A stretch of 64,000 bases of DNA from PALSA-270 sp963770915 (GTDB lineage: Bacteria > Acidobacteriota > Terriglobia > Terriglobales > Acidobacteriaceae): assembly GCA_963770915.1 (NCBI GenBank), contig CAVYRG010000001.1:2480001-2544000 (forward strand). The letters are read 5' to 3'. Position 1 is the stretch's first letter. Every line of letters starts with the position of its first letter. Below, one piece after another: positions 28,089 through 38,944 of this stretch. The notes below the pieces were generated by a model. The model worked only from the letters and a program-made list of their open reading frames with translations, was not told where the DNA came from and searched no databases. Both the position numbers and the translations under genes were made by a program.

Positions 28089-29216
28089 ATGGCCGAACTC
28101 GAACTCCCGCAACGCCAGGTCCCCGATGCGCTCATGCTGCGCGGCTTCTGGTACCGCGCGCTGCCGGGCAATCAGCTTGCCGCCGGCCTGCTTAACAAGG
28201 CCACGCTTCTCGAAATCCCTCTTGCCCTCGGCCGCGACTCTGAAGGCCGCGCTTTCGCCCTGTACGACGCCTGCCCCCACCGCGGCATGCCGCTCTCCTG
28301 CGGCGTATTTGACGGCAAGCAGCTCGAATGCAGCTATCACGGCTGGCGTTTCGACGCGCACAGCGGCCAGTGCCAAGCCATTCCATCGCTCACCGATGGC
28401 CAGATAAAAGATCAGAAGCTGCGCTTCGACCGCATCTACGCCGGCAGCTATCCCTGCGAAGAGCGCGACAGCTATATCTGGGTTTTCATCTCCGAGCCCG
28501 GCCCGGCCGGCGCTGGATTTAGCAAGCCCACCGAGCCTCCCATTCCCGTTCCCGAAGTGCCCAAGTTCAGCGACGGATTCAAAACTGCATACCTTACCGC
28601 CGATATGCCGGTCAACGTGGACCACGGCATCATCGGCTTGATGGACCCGGCTCACGGCCCCTTTGTCCACCAGGCCTGGTGGTGGCGCAAGCGCGAGAGC
28701 ATCCACGAAAAGCAGAAACACTTCGAGCCGATTCCCAATGGCTTCCGCATGAGCGCTCACACGCCCAGCTCGAACAGCGCGCCCTACAAGCTGCTGAAGT
28801 TCTACGCGAAGGGCGATTCCATCACCACGACCATCGACTTTATTCTGCCCAACCTGCGCCTCGAGACCATCCGCGCCGGCAAGTTCTGGTTTTCCTCGCT
28901 CACCACGGTCACGCCAATCACCCGCAACCATTGCCGTATCGACGTCGTTGCCTGCTGGAATATTTTTTCCTGGTTCCCCTTCGGCCCGTCGCTGCTGAAG
29001 TTCGTGTTCGCGAAGTTTGTCGAGCAGGATCGCCGCACCATGGAGCTGCAGGCCGAAGGCCTGAAGCACAATCCGCATTTAATGCTGATCGACGATGCCG
29101 ACCGCCCGGCAAAGTGGTACTTCGCGCTAAAGGCTGCGCATCTGGAGGCCAAGAACTCAGGCGCAGCAATGAAGCATCCACTCGCCGGCCCGGTAACTCT
29201 AAAGTGGAGAAGCTAG
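28089..29216 (+). CDS. Rieske non-heme iron oxygenase, alpha-subunit type
   Basis: The 375-residue protein has an N-terminal Rieske [2Fe-2S] domain: 'CPHRGMPLSC' and 'CSYHGWRFD' supply C-x-H and C-x2-H. The mononuclear-iron domain has 'NVDHGIIGLMDPAHGPFVHQ', matching the D/E-x3-H-x4-H facial triad region. These oxygenases use electrons from a separate reductase, not visible nearby. The overall form is that of VanA/pheophorbide-a-oxygenase-like proteins rather than benzene dioxygenases, but the substrate is unknown. The ATG at 28089 places the Rieske domain as in relatives; upstream in-frame sequence is low-quality coding. The dienelactone hydrolase gene follows on the same strand and could act in the same degradation route. 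Confidence 0.9.
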   Translation: MAELELPQRQVPDALMLRGFWYRALPGNQLAAGLLNKATLLEIPLALGRDSEGRAFALYDACPHRGMPLSCGVFDGKQLECSYHGWRFDAHSGQCQAIPSLTDGQIKDQKLRFDRIYAGSYPCEERDSYIWVFISEPGPAGAGFSKPTEPPIPVPEVPKFSDGFKTAYLTADMPVNVDHGIIGLMDPAHGPFVHQAWWWRKRESIHEKQKHFEPIPNGFRMSAHTPSSNSAPYKLLKFYAKGDSITTTIDFILPNLRLETIRAGKFWFSSLTTVTPITRNHCRIDVVACWNIFSWFPFGPSLLKFVFAKFVEQDRRTMELQAEGLKHNPHLMLIDDADRPAKWYFALKAAHLEAKNSGAAMKHPLAGPVTLKWRS

Positions 29217-29331
29217 CGCTGCCGTTACCCTGTGCTTCCCTGTGTCCCCTGTGGTGAAAGAACTGTGCGGAACGCAGCACGGATAAGGGCCTTGGGAAAT
29301 CTGCGAAAAATCGCCCGGGAGATTGAAGCTG

Positions 29332-30078
29332 ATGTCTGAACTCGAAATCGAAATTCCAATGCCCCGCGGAAGTTGCCAGGCTGTCTTGTTCCATCCCGAT
29401 GGCAAGCCCGGCGAGCGCTGGCCGGGAGTGCTCTACTTGACCGATATTGGCGGCATCCGCGCGGCGAATCGCGAAGCGGCGCTTCGCCTGTCCAATCGGG
29501 GATACGCGGTGCTCGTGCCTAACGTCTTCTACCACACCGGCCGAATCCCGCTGGAACCGCAGTTGCGCAGCCTTTCGCCCGAGCAGAGGACGGCGCGCAT
29601 CGCAGAACTCTCGCAACCTCTGACTCCCGAAATGATGGAGCGCGACCTGTCACAGTACATCGATTTTCTCGCAGCGCAATCTTTTGTGGGGCAGGGAAGA
29701 ATGGGGGTCGTGGGCTACTGCTTTACCGGCAAGATGGCGATGCACGCCGCCGCGGCGCGGCCCGGCACAATCGCCGCCGCCGCTTCATTCCACGGCGGCG
29801 GCCTTTATACCGGCGAGCCAACCAGCCCGCACCACACTCTGCCGCGCATCCGAGCGGAACTTTACTTCGGCCACGCCGTCAACGACCGCAGCATGCCCGC
29901 CGAAGCCATCGCCAAACTGGAGACCGCGCTCAAAACGTGGGGCGGCAAGTATGTAAGCGAAGTCTACGAAGGCGCCGCCCACAGTTGGACCGTCTCCGAC
30001 AGCCCGGTCTACAACCCTCCCCAAGCCGAGCGTGCATTCGAGAAGCTGGTCGCGCTTTTGACGCGAACGTTGACTTGA
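29332..30078 (+). CDS. Dienelactone hydrolase family protein
   Basis: A cytoplasmic alpha/beta hydrolase of 248 residues. The catalytic triad is readable: Cys in 'GYCFTGKMAMH' (the G-x-C-x-G elbow of dienelactone hydrolase), Asp in 'HAVNDRSMP', and His in 'YEGAAHSWT'. Family enzymes hydrolyse dienelactone and related lactones or esters in aromatic degradation; the exact substrate is not readable. GGGAGA (29317-29322) precedes the ATG at 29332; an in-frame TTG at 29323 is too close to it. It lies 115 nt after the Rieske oxygenase gene. Confidence 0.9.
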   Translation: MSELEIEIPMPRGSCQAVLFHPDGKPGERWPGVLYLTDIGGIRAANREAALRLSNRGYAVLVPNVFYHTGRIPLEPQLRSLSPEQRTARIAELSQPLTPEMMERDLSQYIDFLAAQSFVGQGRMGVVGYCFTGKMAMHAAAARPGTIAAAASFHGGGLYTGEPTSPHHTLPRIRAELYFGHAVNDRSMPAEAIAKLETALKTWGGKYVSEVYEGAAHSWTVSDSPVYNPPQAERAFEKLVALLTRTLT

Positions 30079-30147
30079 TTGCAGCCTCAATAGTGCGCGC
30101 AATCTCGATCCTCGACCTCCGCTCGGACTGACAAGTTGGGTTTTTTC

Positions 30148-30528
30148 TTACCAGATCACCCTGACCCCCGAGTACAGATTGAACTTCTCATCCGGAGTCA
30201 GAATCGGAATCTTTTCCGACACGGCTTGTGCGATGATCTGCCGGTCGAATGGGTCTTTGTGGTGCGCGGGAAGGTGAAACAGAAGAAATGCGTGTTCGGC
30301 CGTGTAAGGCAGCAGTCGAAGATCCAAATCCTCGGTTACCTGCCGCAGGACGTCTTCCGAAAACTGCAACTTGCCACTCGACGACTTGATGGCGATCTCG
30401 ATAATCGAGATCACGCTGAGCTCCAGAACGTTTTCGGAGTCTTCTATCGCCTGCCGGGTGCGGCGGCTGAGTTTCTCCGGGGATTCAACGGCGAAGATAA
30501 GCGCGGCCGTATCCAAAAGCAGTCGCAC
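30148..30528 (-). CDS. VapC-type PIN-domain toxin
   Basis: The 126-residue protein begins 'MRLLLDTAALIFAVES' (first Asp6), carries 'ISIIEIAIKSSSGKLQFS' with the central Glu, and ends with 'KDPFDRQIIAQAVSEKIPIL' and 'TPDEKF', a PIN fold of the subtype with H-x-D-P-F-D-R. It is a predicted endoribonuclease. It starts with GTG at 30528, only 1 nt after the antitoxin stop, so the pair is translationally coupled. Confidence 0.92.
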   Translation of the reverse strand: MRLLLDTAALIFAVESPEKLSRRTRQAIEDSENVLELSVISIIEIAIKSSSGKLQFSEDVLRQVTEDLDLRLLPYTAEHAFLLFHLPAHHKDPFDRQIIAQAVSEKIPILTPDEKFNLYSGVRVIW

Positions 30529-30529
30529 G

Positions 30530-30775
30530 CTAATAACGCCCGGAGATGAAGTCGTCCGCTTCCTCGTCGGTCATGGGCTTCCACCAGTCGGGATCGATAA
30601 TTTTTATTTTGCCCTTCATGGTCCCGAGCTTGCGCACTTTGCGGCTCGGCTTGCGCGTGCGCACCATGTCCACCACCGGCACACCCCGGCGGCAGATGGT
30701 GACGGGCTCGCCGTCCTCGACCGCTTTGATCAACTCAGGCAGCTTGTTCTTGGCGTCGGCTACGCTGACTTGCAT
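30530..30775 (-). CDS. Phd/YefM-type antitoxin
   Basis: The 81-residue protein starts 'MQVSVADAKNKLPELIKAVEDGEPVTICRRGVPVVDMV', the Phd/YefM DNA-binding domain. The C-terminal 'WWKPMTDEEADDFISGRY' is the likely toxin-neutralising tail. The predicted promoter (30783-30811) would start transcription 1-2 nt before the ATG, so the mRNA is probably leaderless, and no Shine-Dalgarno is present. Confidence 0.92.
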   Translation of the reverse strand: MQVSVADAKNKLPELIKAVEDGEPVTICRRGVPVVDMVRTRKPSRKVRKLGTMKGKIKIIDPDWWKPMTDEEADDFISGRY

Positions 30776-30782
30776 GACCTAA

Positions 30783-30811
30783 ATTATAGCTATCTGAGAT
30801 AGCTATGTAAA
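30783..30811 (-). promoter_or_regulatory. Promoter with palindromic operator in its spacer (phd-vapC)
   Basis: On the minus strand TTTACA (30811-30806) and TATAAT (30788-30783) are separated by exactly 17 nt. A perfect palindrome, ATAGCTATC-TGA-GATAGCTAT (30786-30806), fills the spacer and overlaps the -10. This suits autorepression by the antitoxin. Confidence 0.8.
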
Positions 30812-30829
30812 GAGTGGACCGTGTAGAGA

Positions 30830-30891
30830 GGACACTCTTGTCCGCTGCCTCAAAACAGAATCAACACCCAAAACGTCGGACAGGAGTGTCC
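30830..30891. repeat. Long-loop inverted repeat between phd promoter and alaS end
   Basis: GGACACTCTTGTCCG (30830-30844) and CGGACAGGAGTGTCC (30877-30891) pair over 15 bp with one wobble and a 32-nt loop. It is a possible terminator of alaS or another dispersed repeat. Confidence 0.6.
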
Positions 30892-30903
30892 GACCCACAC
30901 GAG

Positions 30904-33900
<2,997 letters not shown>

Positions 33901-34052
33901 GTCGTGGGAGCGAATCGCAGGCTCAATTCTAGCATTCGCCGGATGGCGCGATGTTCAGGCGTCACAGACATCGTCTCATTCAGGCGGTAGTTTTTCAGGG
34001 TGCTGGGTAGGCGAGGTGCAACCGCGGCAGTCCCGGAGGGACGGCTGGGAGC

Positions 34053-34589
34053 CTAGGCCTCAGTCTCTTCTTCTAGAGCGCTTAGGGTCTCGTCATCCAC
34101 ATCCCACTTCTTCAAGATGGCGAAGATCGTCTTGCCGCCAAATCCGGCGCGCATCAGGTTGCGGAAAATGCGCGCCGCTTGCTTTTGATCTTTCGGCTTT
34201 TGCAGGCGCTTGCGGCGAAGATACTCTCGTGCCTGCTTCTCTTCGTTCACATCTTCGAAGGCGGTTTCTACGGCTTTGTCAATCACTTCGCCATGCACGC
34301 CTTTCGTCTTCAAATCCGTGATCACGCGGCGGCGGCCGAGCTTCTCATTGTCGCGGCGAAAGGAAGAATAGGCAGCGGCATATTTCGCGTCATTCAAATA
34401 TCCCTGATCCTTCAGCCGCCGGATCACTAGCTCGACCAGGGTTTGCCCGATCTCGGTTTCCGCCTCAACCCGCGGCCGCAGCAGCCGCTTCAGCTCTGCC
34501 ACCGAGCGCATGCGCCGCGCCAGCGCGCCAACCGCGTATTCGTACAGTTCGTCCTCGGTATAAGTCTTGCGCGGACGAGGAAATGGCAT
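34053..34589 (-). CDS. recX: Regulatory protein RecX
   Basis: RecX binds the RecA filament and limits its recombinase activity. The 178-residue protein is basic and all-helical, with the repeated three-helix units of the family: 'YEYAVGALARRMRSVAELKRLL', 'LVELVIRRLKDQGYLNDAKYAAAY', 'KLGRRRVITDLKTKGV', 'ARIFRNLMRAGFGGKTIFAIL'. recA is not adjacent; instead pilT lies upstream on the same strand and alaS downstream. In several bacteria recX lies close to alaS, so the position is not unusual. Confidence 0.92.
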   Translation of the reverse strand: MPFPRPRKTYTEDELYEYAVGALARRMRSVAELKRLLRPRVEAETEIGQTLVELVIRRLKDQGYLNDAKYAAAYSSFRRDNEKLGRRRVITDLKTKGVHGEVIDKAVETAFEDVNEEKQAREYLRRKRLQKPKDQKQAARIFRNLMRAGFGGKTIFAILKKWDVDDETLSALEEETEA

Positions 34590-34678
34590 GGGAAAACGTT
34601 AGCGCATTCCTGATGGCGAGGGAAGAGTAGTTAGGTCGATGGAGCGCCGGGTCTCTGCAACCCTTCGTATTCGAGCCC

Positions 34679-35800
34679 TCAGCCGCCGTAGCCGCTGGCT
34701 TGCATCGAGTTGCGCGAAAGGTCGCTGCTGGACGACACGCCCTGCATGCGCAGCTTGAAGTCGTCGGCGTTCGAGGCGTTTTCCAGCGCCGTATCGTAGG
34801 AGATCAGCCCGGCCTGGAACAGGTCCCATAGCGACTGATCGAAGGTCTGCATGCCGTATTGCGACGTGCCGGCGGAGATAGCGTCGCGCACGGCGCGTGT
34901 TTTTTCCGGCACCAGGATGCACTCCCGGATATAGGCGGTGTTGATCATCACTTCCACCGCGGGCACGCGGCCCTCGGCGTCGCTGCGTTTCACCAGCCGC
35001 TGGCTGACGATGGAGCGCAGCACGGCCGCCAATTGCAGGCGAATCTGCTTCTGCTCGGGCGGAGAAAAAACCGCAATAATTCGGTTGATGGTTTCCACCG
35101 CGTCGAGCGTATGCAAAGTCGAAAACACCATGTGGCCGGTTTCCGCCGCATGCAGCGCGGTGCTGATGGTTTCGACGTCGCGCATTTCGCCGACCAGAAT
35201 CACGTCGGGATCCTGGCGCAACGAAGCCCGCAGCGCCGAGGAGAACGACGGCGTATCCACTTCAATCTCGCGCTGGTTGACGTAGCCCTTCTTGTCGCGA
35301 TGCAAAAATTCGATGGGGTCCTCGATCGTAATGATGTGCTCGGCGCGGGTCGAATTGATGCGGTCCACCATCGCCGCCAGCGTCGTCGACTTACCGGAAC
35401 CAGTCACGCCCGTCACCAGCACCAGCCCGCGCGGCATATCGCAAATCTGCTCCACAATCTTCGGCAGGTACAGTTCATCCAACGCGCGAATCTTGGTGGG
35501 AATCACGCGCAGCACCAACCCCACGTTGCCGCGCTGCTGGAATACGTTCACACGGAAGCGGCCCAAGCCGGCCACGCCGTAGGCCATATCGATTTCGGCC
35601 GTCTCCTTGAATTTCTGCTTCTGCCGCGCCGACATCATGCTGAACGCCATGGTCAGCATGTCTTCGGCGCTGATGCGCGGCTGGTCGGTGAGCGGCACCA
35701 GATCGCCGTCAATGCGCAGGTGAGGATAGTTGCCGACCTTCAAATGCAAGTCGGAGGCGCGCCGCTCCATCGCGGTCGACAGCAGATCATCAATATTCAT
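34679..35800 (-). CDS. pilT: Type IV pilus retraction ATPase PilT
   Basis: PilT powers pilus retraction (twitching motility). The 373-residue protein has the N-terminal PAS-like domain ('DDLLSTAMERRASDLHLKVGNYPHLRIDG'), Walker A 'GVTGSGKSTTLAAMVD', the Asp box ('HIITIEDPIEFLH'), Walker B 'DVILVGEMRDVETISTALHA' and the His box ('AAETGHMVFSTLHT'). A C-terminal 'GTSQYGMQTFDQSL' stretch is family-typical. Residues fit PilT rather than PilB. No other pil gene is adjacent. Confidence 0.95.
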   Translation of the reverse strand: MNIDDLLSTAMERRASDLHLKVGNYPHLRIDGDLVPLTDQPRISAEDMLTMAFSMMSARQKQKFKETAEIDMAYGVAGLGRFRVNVFQQRGNVGLVLRVIPTKIRALDELYLPKIVEQICDMPRGLVLVTGVTGSGKSTTLAAMVDRINSTRAEHIITIEDPIEFLHRDKKGYVNQREIEVDTPSFSSALRASLRQDPDVILVGEMRDVETISTALHAAETGHMVFSTLHTLDAVETINRIIAVFSPPEQKQIRLQLAAVLRSIVSQRLVKRSDAEGRVPAVEVMINTAYIRECILVPEKTRAVRDAISAGTSQYGMQTFDQSLWDLFQAGLISYDTALENASNADDFKLRMQGVSSSSDLSRNSMQASGYGG

Positions 35801-35956
35801 TGAACTTGGGTCCTAACCACCAAAACGTATGATGAACTTACCTGGCCAATTACCCAAGATGACCTAGGTAATGGCGGGAAACGGGCAAAGGGACTTGGCA
35901 TTCAGGGGCTAACCGCCCGCACCGGGCGGTCCTGCTTGAGCGGATGCATCGAGCAC

Positions 35957-36289
35957 TCAGGCGCTCCCAGCCTGCCATTTGTGGGACAACCCTTCCAATT
36001 GATGCAGGACCTTTTGGATGTCCTTCATCCGATTGGTGATGCCGTAGGTCACCGAGGGAGGAATCGTGGGTTCATACACCCGGAACACGAACCCGGCTTT
36101 CTCTAGCGTCCGCAGTCTCTCGGTCAATACCCGCGAGGAAATGCCTTCGACCTGGCGGCGCAGAGCCCCAAACCGCGCCGGACCGTTGGTGGAGAGCGCC
36201 CAAAGAATATGCATGGTCCAGGGCCTGGCCAGCAATTCTAGAAGGCCACCGATGGCGCAGGGCGCCGGTGGTTTGGGAGTTCGCGTCAC
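35957..36289 (-). CDS. HxlR-family transcriptional regulator
   Basis: A small winged-helix regulator of about 110 residues: 'PCAIGGLLELLARPWTMHILWAL', 'RFGALRRQVEGISSRVLTERLRTLEKAGFVFR', 'VTYGITNRMKDIQKVLHQL' (HxlR/DUF24 signature). A Cys sits at the N-terminal 'PPAPC', as in redox-responsive members such as HypR or QorR, though this is suggestive only. GTG at 36289 has GAGGG 7 nt upstream, so I chose it over an ATG at 36358. It is divergent from the DoxX gene, a common regulator-target arrangement. Confidence 0.88.
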   Translation of the reverse strand: MTRTPKPPAPCAIGGLLELLARPWTMHILWALSTNGPARFGALRRQVEGISSRVLTERLRTLEKAGFVFRVYEPTIPPSVTYGITNRMKDIQKVLHQLEGLSHKWQAGSA

Positions 36290-36305
36290 TCTTTTTCCCT
36301 CGTTA

Positions 36306-36355
36306 GTTACTTTATAGTTTCTAATGTACAAAGACAAGTAGTTATTAAAAGTAAC
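36306..36355. promoter_or_regulatory. Inverted repeat in the HxlR/DoxX divergent region
   Basis: GTTACTTT (36306-36313) and AAAGTAAC (36348-36355) are perfect inverted copies 34 nt apart in an AT-rich spacer. They could be two half-operators for the HxlR regulator, one near each promoter. Confidence 0.5.
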
Positions 36356-36426
36356 CATAAGGCGGGAAGCCTCATCCAATGCCTGGTAGATGGCCAAAGG
36401 CTATTGCACAGGAGGTCGATATTCAC

Positions 36427-36876
36427 ATGGCAACTATTTCGGCGGTTCCCGCTTCCCGGTATGAAGGGGTTGCTTCTTCGAGCCTGGCCGGGTTGGTCAC
36501 ATTGGCGGGGCGCATTTTGTTTGCGCTTATTTTCGTGATGGCCGGCGCCGCGCACTTCTCGCACCAGGAAATTGCCTATGCCGCGGCACAGGGCGTGCCC
36601 CTGGCTTCCTTCGCGGTGCCCTTCTCGGGACTTATGGCGATGGTGGGCGGACTATCAATCTTGCTGGGCTATCACGCCAGGGTTGGAGCCTGGCTGATTG
36701 TGCTGTTTCTGGTCCCCGTCACCCTCATGATGCACAACTTCTGGGCCGTTTCGGACCCCATGATGCACCAGATGCAACTGGTCATGTTCATGAAAAACGT
36801 GTCGATGCTGGGCGGCGCGCTTCTAATCTCACAGCTGGGATCGGGGCCGTTGAGCCTGGATTCGCGCTGGAAGTAA
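36427..36876 (+). CDS. DoxX family membrane protein
   Basis: The 149-residue protein has four predicted transmembrane helices ('RILFALIFVMAGAAHFSHQ', 'VPFSGLMAMVGGLSILLGY', 'VGAWLIVLFLVPVTLMMHNF', 'FMKNVSMLGGALLISQLGSGP'), matching DoxX/SURF4-like small membrane proteins. Members are linked to quinone or sulfur oxidation and redox homeostasis, but the role here is unknown. ATG at 36427 has AGGAGG at 36410-36415. Divergent to an HxlR regulator, which may control it. Confidence 0.9.
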   Translation: MATISAVPASRYEGVASSSLAGLVTLAGRILFALIFVMAGAAHFSHQEIAYAAAQGVPLASFAVPFSGLMAMVGGLSILLGYHARVGAWLIVLFLVPVTLMMHNFWAVSDPMMHQMQLVMFMKNVSMLGGALLISQLGSGPLSLDSRWK

Positions 36877-36922
36877 AGCAAGAAGGCTCCCGCAGAAGCG
36901 GAGCCCATAGGCTCGCCAGAAT

Positions 36923-36951
36923 TGACTTAGTCCACAGACTTAGTCCATACT
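36923..36951 (+). promoter_or_regulatory. Promoter with direct-repeat operator (second phd-vapC)
   Basis: TTGACT (36923-36928) and CATACT (36946-36951) are 17 nt apart. GACTTAGTCCA occurs twice, 13 nt apart, across the -35 and the spacer (36925-36948), a likely antitoxin-binding site. The predicted start of transcription is at or next to the ATG at 36958. Confidence 0.72.
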
Positions 36952-36957
36952 GGCAGC

Positions 36958-37233
36958 ATGGAAGTGAACATCCACGAAGCCAAGACTCACTTCTCGCGGC
37001 TCTTGCGCAAAGTAGCCGGCGGCGAGGAAGTCACCATCGCCCGGGCGGGCGTCCCCGTGGCCCGCCTGGTGGCGGTCGAGCCAAAGAAGAAAGAACGTCC
37101 GCTGGGCTTCGCACGCGGCGAGGTGTGGGTGGCGGAGGATTTCGACGCTCCCTTGCCCGATGACTTGCTCAAGGCGTTCTATGGCGGAGAACTTCCCGAA
37201 CTCGAAAAGCCGCCGCGCCGGAAGCGCAAATGA
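36958..37233 (+). CDS. Phd/YefM-type antitoxin
   Basis: The 91-residue protein starts 'MEVNIHEAKTHFSRLLRKVAGGEEVTIARAGVPVARLVAVE', a Phd/YefM DNA-binding domain. 'GEVWVAEDFDAPLPDDLLKAFYGG' is the likely toxin-binding part. Its stop overlaps the vapC start (ATGA). No Shine-Dalgarno is seen. Confidence 0.93.
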   Translation: MEVNIHEAKTHFSRLLRKVAGGEEVTIARAGVPVARLVAVEPKKKERPLGFARGEVWVAEDFDAPLPDDLLKAFYGGELPELEKPPRRKRK

Positions 37234-37625
37234 AGTACCTGCTCGACAGCGTTATTTGGGTGTGGAGCATTTCCGCGGTCGAGAAAATTAATTCAGCAGG
37301 CCGCGACATCTTGGAAGATGGGGGAGAGGAAATCTATTTCTCGGCCGCCAGTTCCTGGGAACTCAGCATCAAGATGCGTCTCGGGAAACTGCATCTGCCT
37401 GGCCCCCCGGCCCAATGTATACCGAAGTTCATGGCAAAGCAGGGCTTGCGGCCGCTGCCCGTCACTCACCTTCATGCAGTCAGAGTCTACGACCTTCCGC
37501 TTCATCATCAGGACCCCTTCGATCGCCTCCTCATCGCGCAGGCCATCGCAGAGGAAATGACGATTCTGACTTCGGATCGGGACTTTGCGAAATATCCGGT
37601 GCAGGTGTTGTGGTGCGGGAGATAG
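37230..37625 (+). CDS. VapC-type PIN-domain toxin
   Basis: The 131-residue protein begins 'MKYLLDSVIWVWSIS' (Asp6) and carries 'SSWELSIKMRLGKLHLP' with the central Glu, 'HHQDPFDRLLIAQAIAEEMTIL' and 'TSDRDFAKY', the PIN active-site acidic residues. It is of the same subtype as the VapC at 30148-30528 and about 40 percent alike by eye. Its start overlaps the antitoxin stop, which implies coupled translation. Confidence 0.92.
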   Translation: MKYLLDSVIWVWSISAVEKINSAGRDILEDGGEEIYFSAASSWELSIKMRLGKLHLPGPPAQCIPKFMAKQGLRPLPVTHLHAVRVYDLPLHHQDPFDRLLIAQAIAEEMTILTSDRDFAKYPVQVLWCGR

Positions 37626-37676
37626 GTGCCGCGATTCAGATGTGAAGCGACGTCTTAAGTGCACTTCGCCATTAGG

Positions 37677-37717
37677 AAAAGAAAGGCACGGGCTGGAACG
37701 CCCGTGCCTGTTTCATT
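37677..37717. terminator. Bidirectional terminator between vapC and ilvE
   Basis: GGCACGGGC (37685-37693) and GCCCGTGCC (37700-37708) form a 9-bp stem with a 6-nt loop. The plus strand continues with TGTTTCATT and the minus strand with TTTCTTTTCC, so it can serve both convergent genes. Confidence 0.82.
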
Positions 37718-37737
37718 CAAATGATAAAGTGAATCTA

Positions 37738-38685
37738 CTACACCCCCACCGGCTGCTTGCTGCCCACCGGCACCGGGGTAAACCAATGGAAACGGTCCGG
37801 TTTTTCGCCATTCACAATGGCGAAAAACTCCCGCTGAATTCGCTTGGTGATCGGGCCGACAGTACCCTTGCCCACGCTGATCTTATCGACCGAGCGGATG
37901 GGCGTAACTTCCGCCGCCGTCCCGGTAAAGAAGACTTCCTCGGCAATGTAGAGCATCTCGCGCGGAATGCCCTGCTCGACCACTTCAATTCCGAGGTCGC
38001 GGGCAATGCGCAAAACCGAATCGCGGGTAATGCCGGGCAGCACTGAGTTGCCGAGCGGTGAAGTCTGCAGCACTCCGCGATGCACTACGAACACATTCTC
38101 GCCCGATCCTTCGCTAACGTAGCCGTTAGTGTCGAGCGCAATGCCCTCAACGTAGCCGTTGACCACAGCTTCCATCTTGATGAGCTGCGAGTTCATGTAG
38201 TTCGCGCCCGATTTCGCCATCGCCGGCAAAGTGTTGGGCGCAAGCCGCGTCCACGACGAAACGCAAACATCCACGCCGTCGGCGGAATCCCCGCCCAGGT
38301 ATTTTCCCCAGGGATAATTTGCGATGTAAACCTCCACCGGCGTGCCCTTGGGATCGACCCCCAACTGTCCGAAACCGCGAAAAATGATCGGCCGGATGTA
38401 GCACGGCCAAACTCCGTTCGTTTTCACCACTTCGGCCATGGCGGCGACCAGTTCGTCGCGCGTGTACTCCACATCCATGCGATAGACTTTGGCCGAATCC
38501 AGCAGACGCTGCATGTGCTCCGGCGCGCGAAAAATCGCCGGCCCGCTCGGCGGGGCGTAGCAGCGCACTCCTTCAAATACCGAGGAACCATAATGCACCA
38601 CGTGCGACATGACATGGATGGTGGCTTGTTCCCAGGGAATCAGTTTGCCGTTGTACCAAATGCGCTCGGTCTTCTGAAGAGCCAT
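37738..38685 (-). CDS. ilvE: Branched-chain-amino-acid aminotransferase
   Basis: IlvE transfers the amino group to or from leucine, isoleucine and valine, with PLP. The 315-residue protein starts 'MALQKTERIWYNGKLIPWEQATIHVMSHVVHYGSSVFEGVRCY', the IlvE N-terminus. The PLP lysine is in 'MAKSGANYMNSQLIKMEA', and the family signature 'EGIALDTNGYVSEGSGENVFVV' follows. ATG at 38685 has AGGAG 5 nt upstream; a longer in-frame ORF to 38811 has no such site. It stands alone, without other ilv or leu genes. Confidence 0.95.
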   Translation of the reverse strand: MALQKTERIWYNGKLIPWEQATIHVMSHVVHYGSSVFEGVRCYAPPSGPAIFRAPEHMQRLLDSAKVYRMDVEYTRDELVAAMAEVVKTNGVWPCYIRPIIFRGFGQLGVDPKGTPVEVYIANYPWGKYLGGDSADGVDVCVSSWTRLAPNTLPAMAKSGANYMNSQLIKMEAVVNGYVEGIALDTNGYVSEGSGENVFVVHRGVLQTSPLGNSVLPGITRDSVLRIARDLGIEVVEQGIPREMLYIAEEVFFTGTAAEVTPIRSVDKISVGKGTVGPITKRIQREFFAIVNGEKPDRFHWFTPVPVGSKQPVGV

Positions 38686-38944
38686 GACAACTCCTGTCAA
38701 CTGTGCTGATCCTTGATTATAGCCGACGCAAAGAGCCGGAGTTCGCCTCCTCGCAAACGAAAGTATGGACAAATCCGCCTTGCCCAGCCCGTTCCACAAG
38801 GGAACGCGCACCGCTAGCGCTTGTCGTCCTCACAACAAAAACATTCTTCCGCGTCTGTTCTGCACCCGTACATACTTTTGTAACTCGACGGGATGATTCT
38901 GGTTGAATTCCTGCCCGGCGGCGTTTTACTCTGACGCTCTGGCC

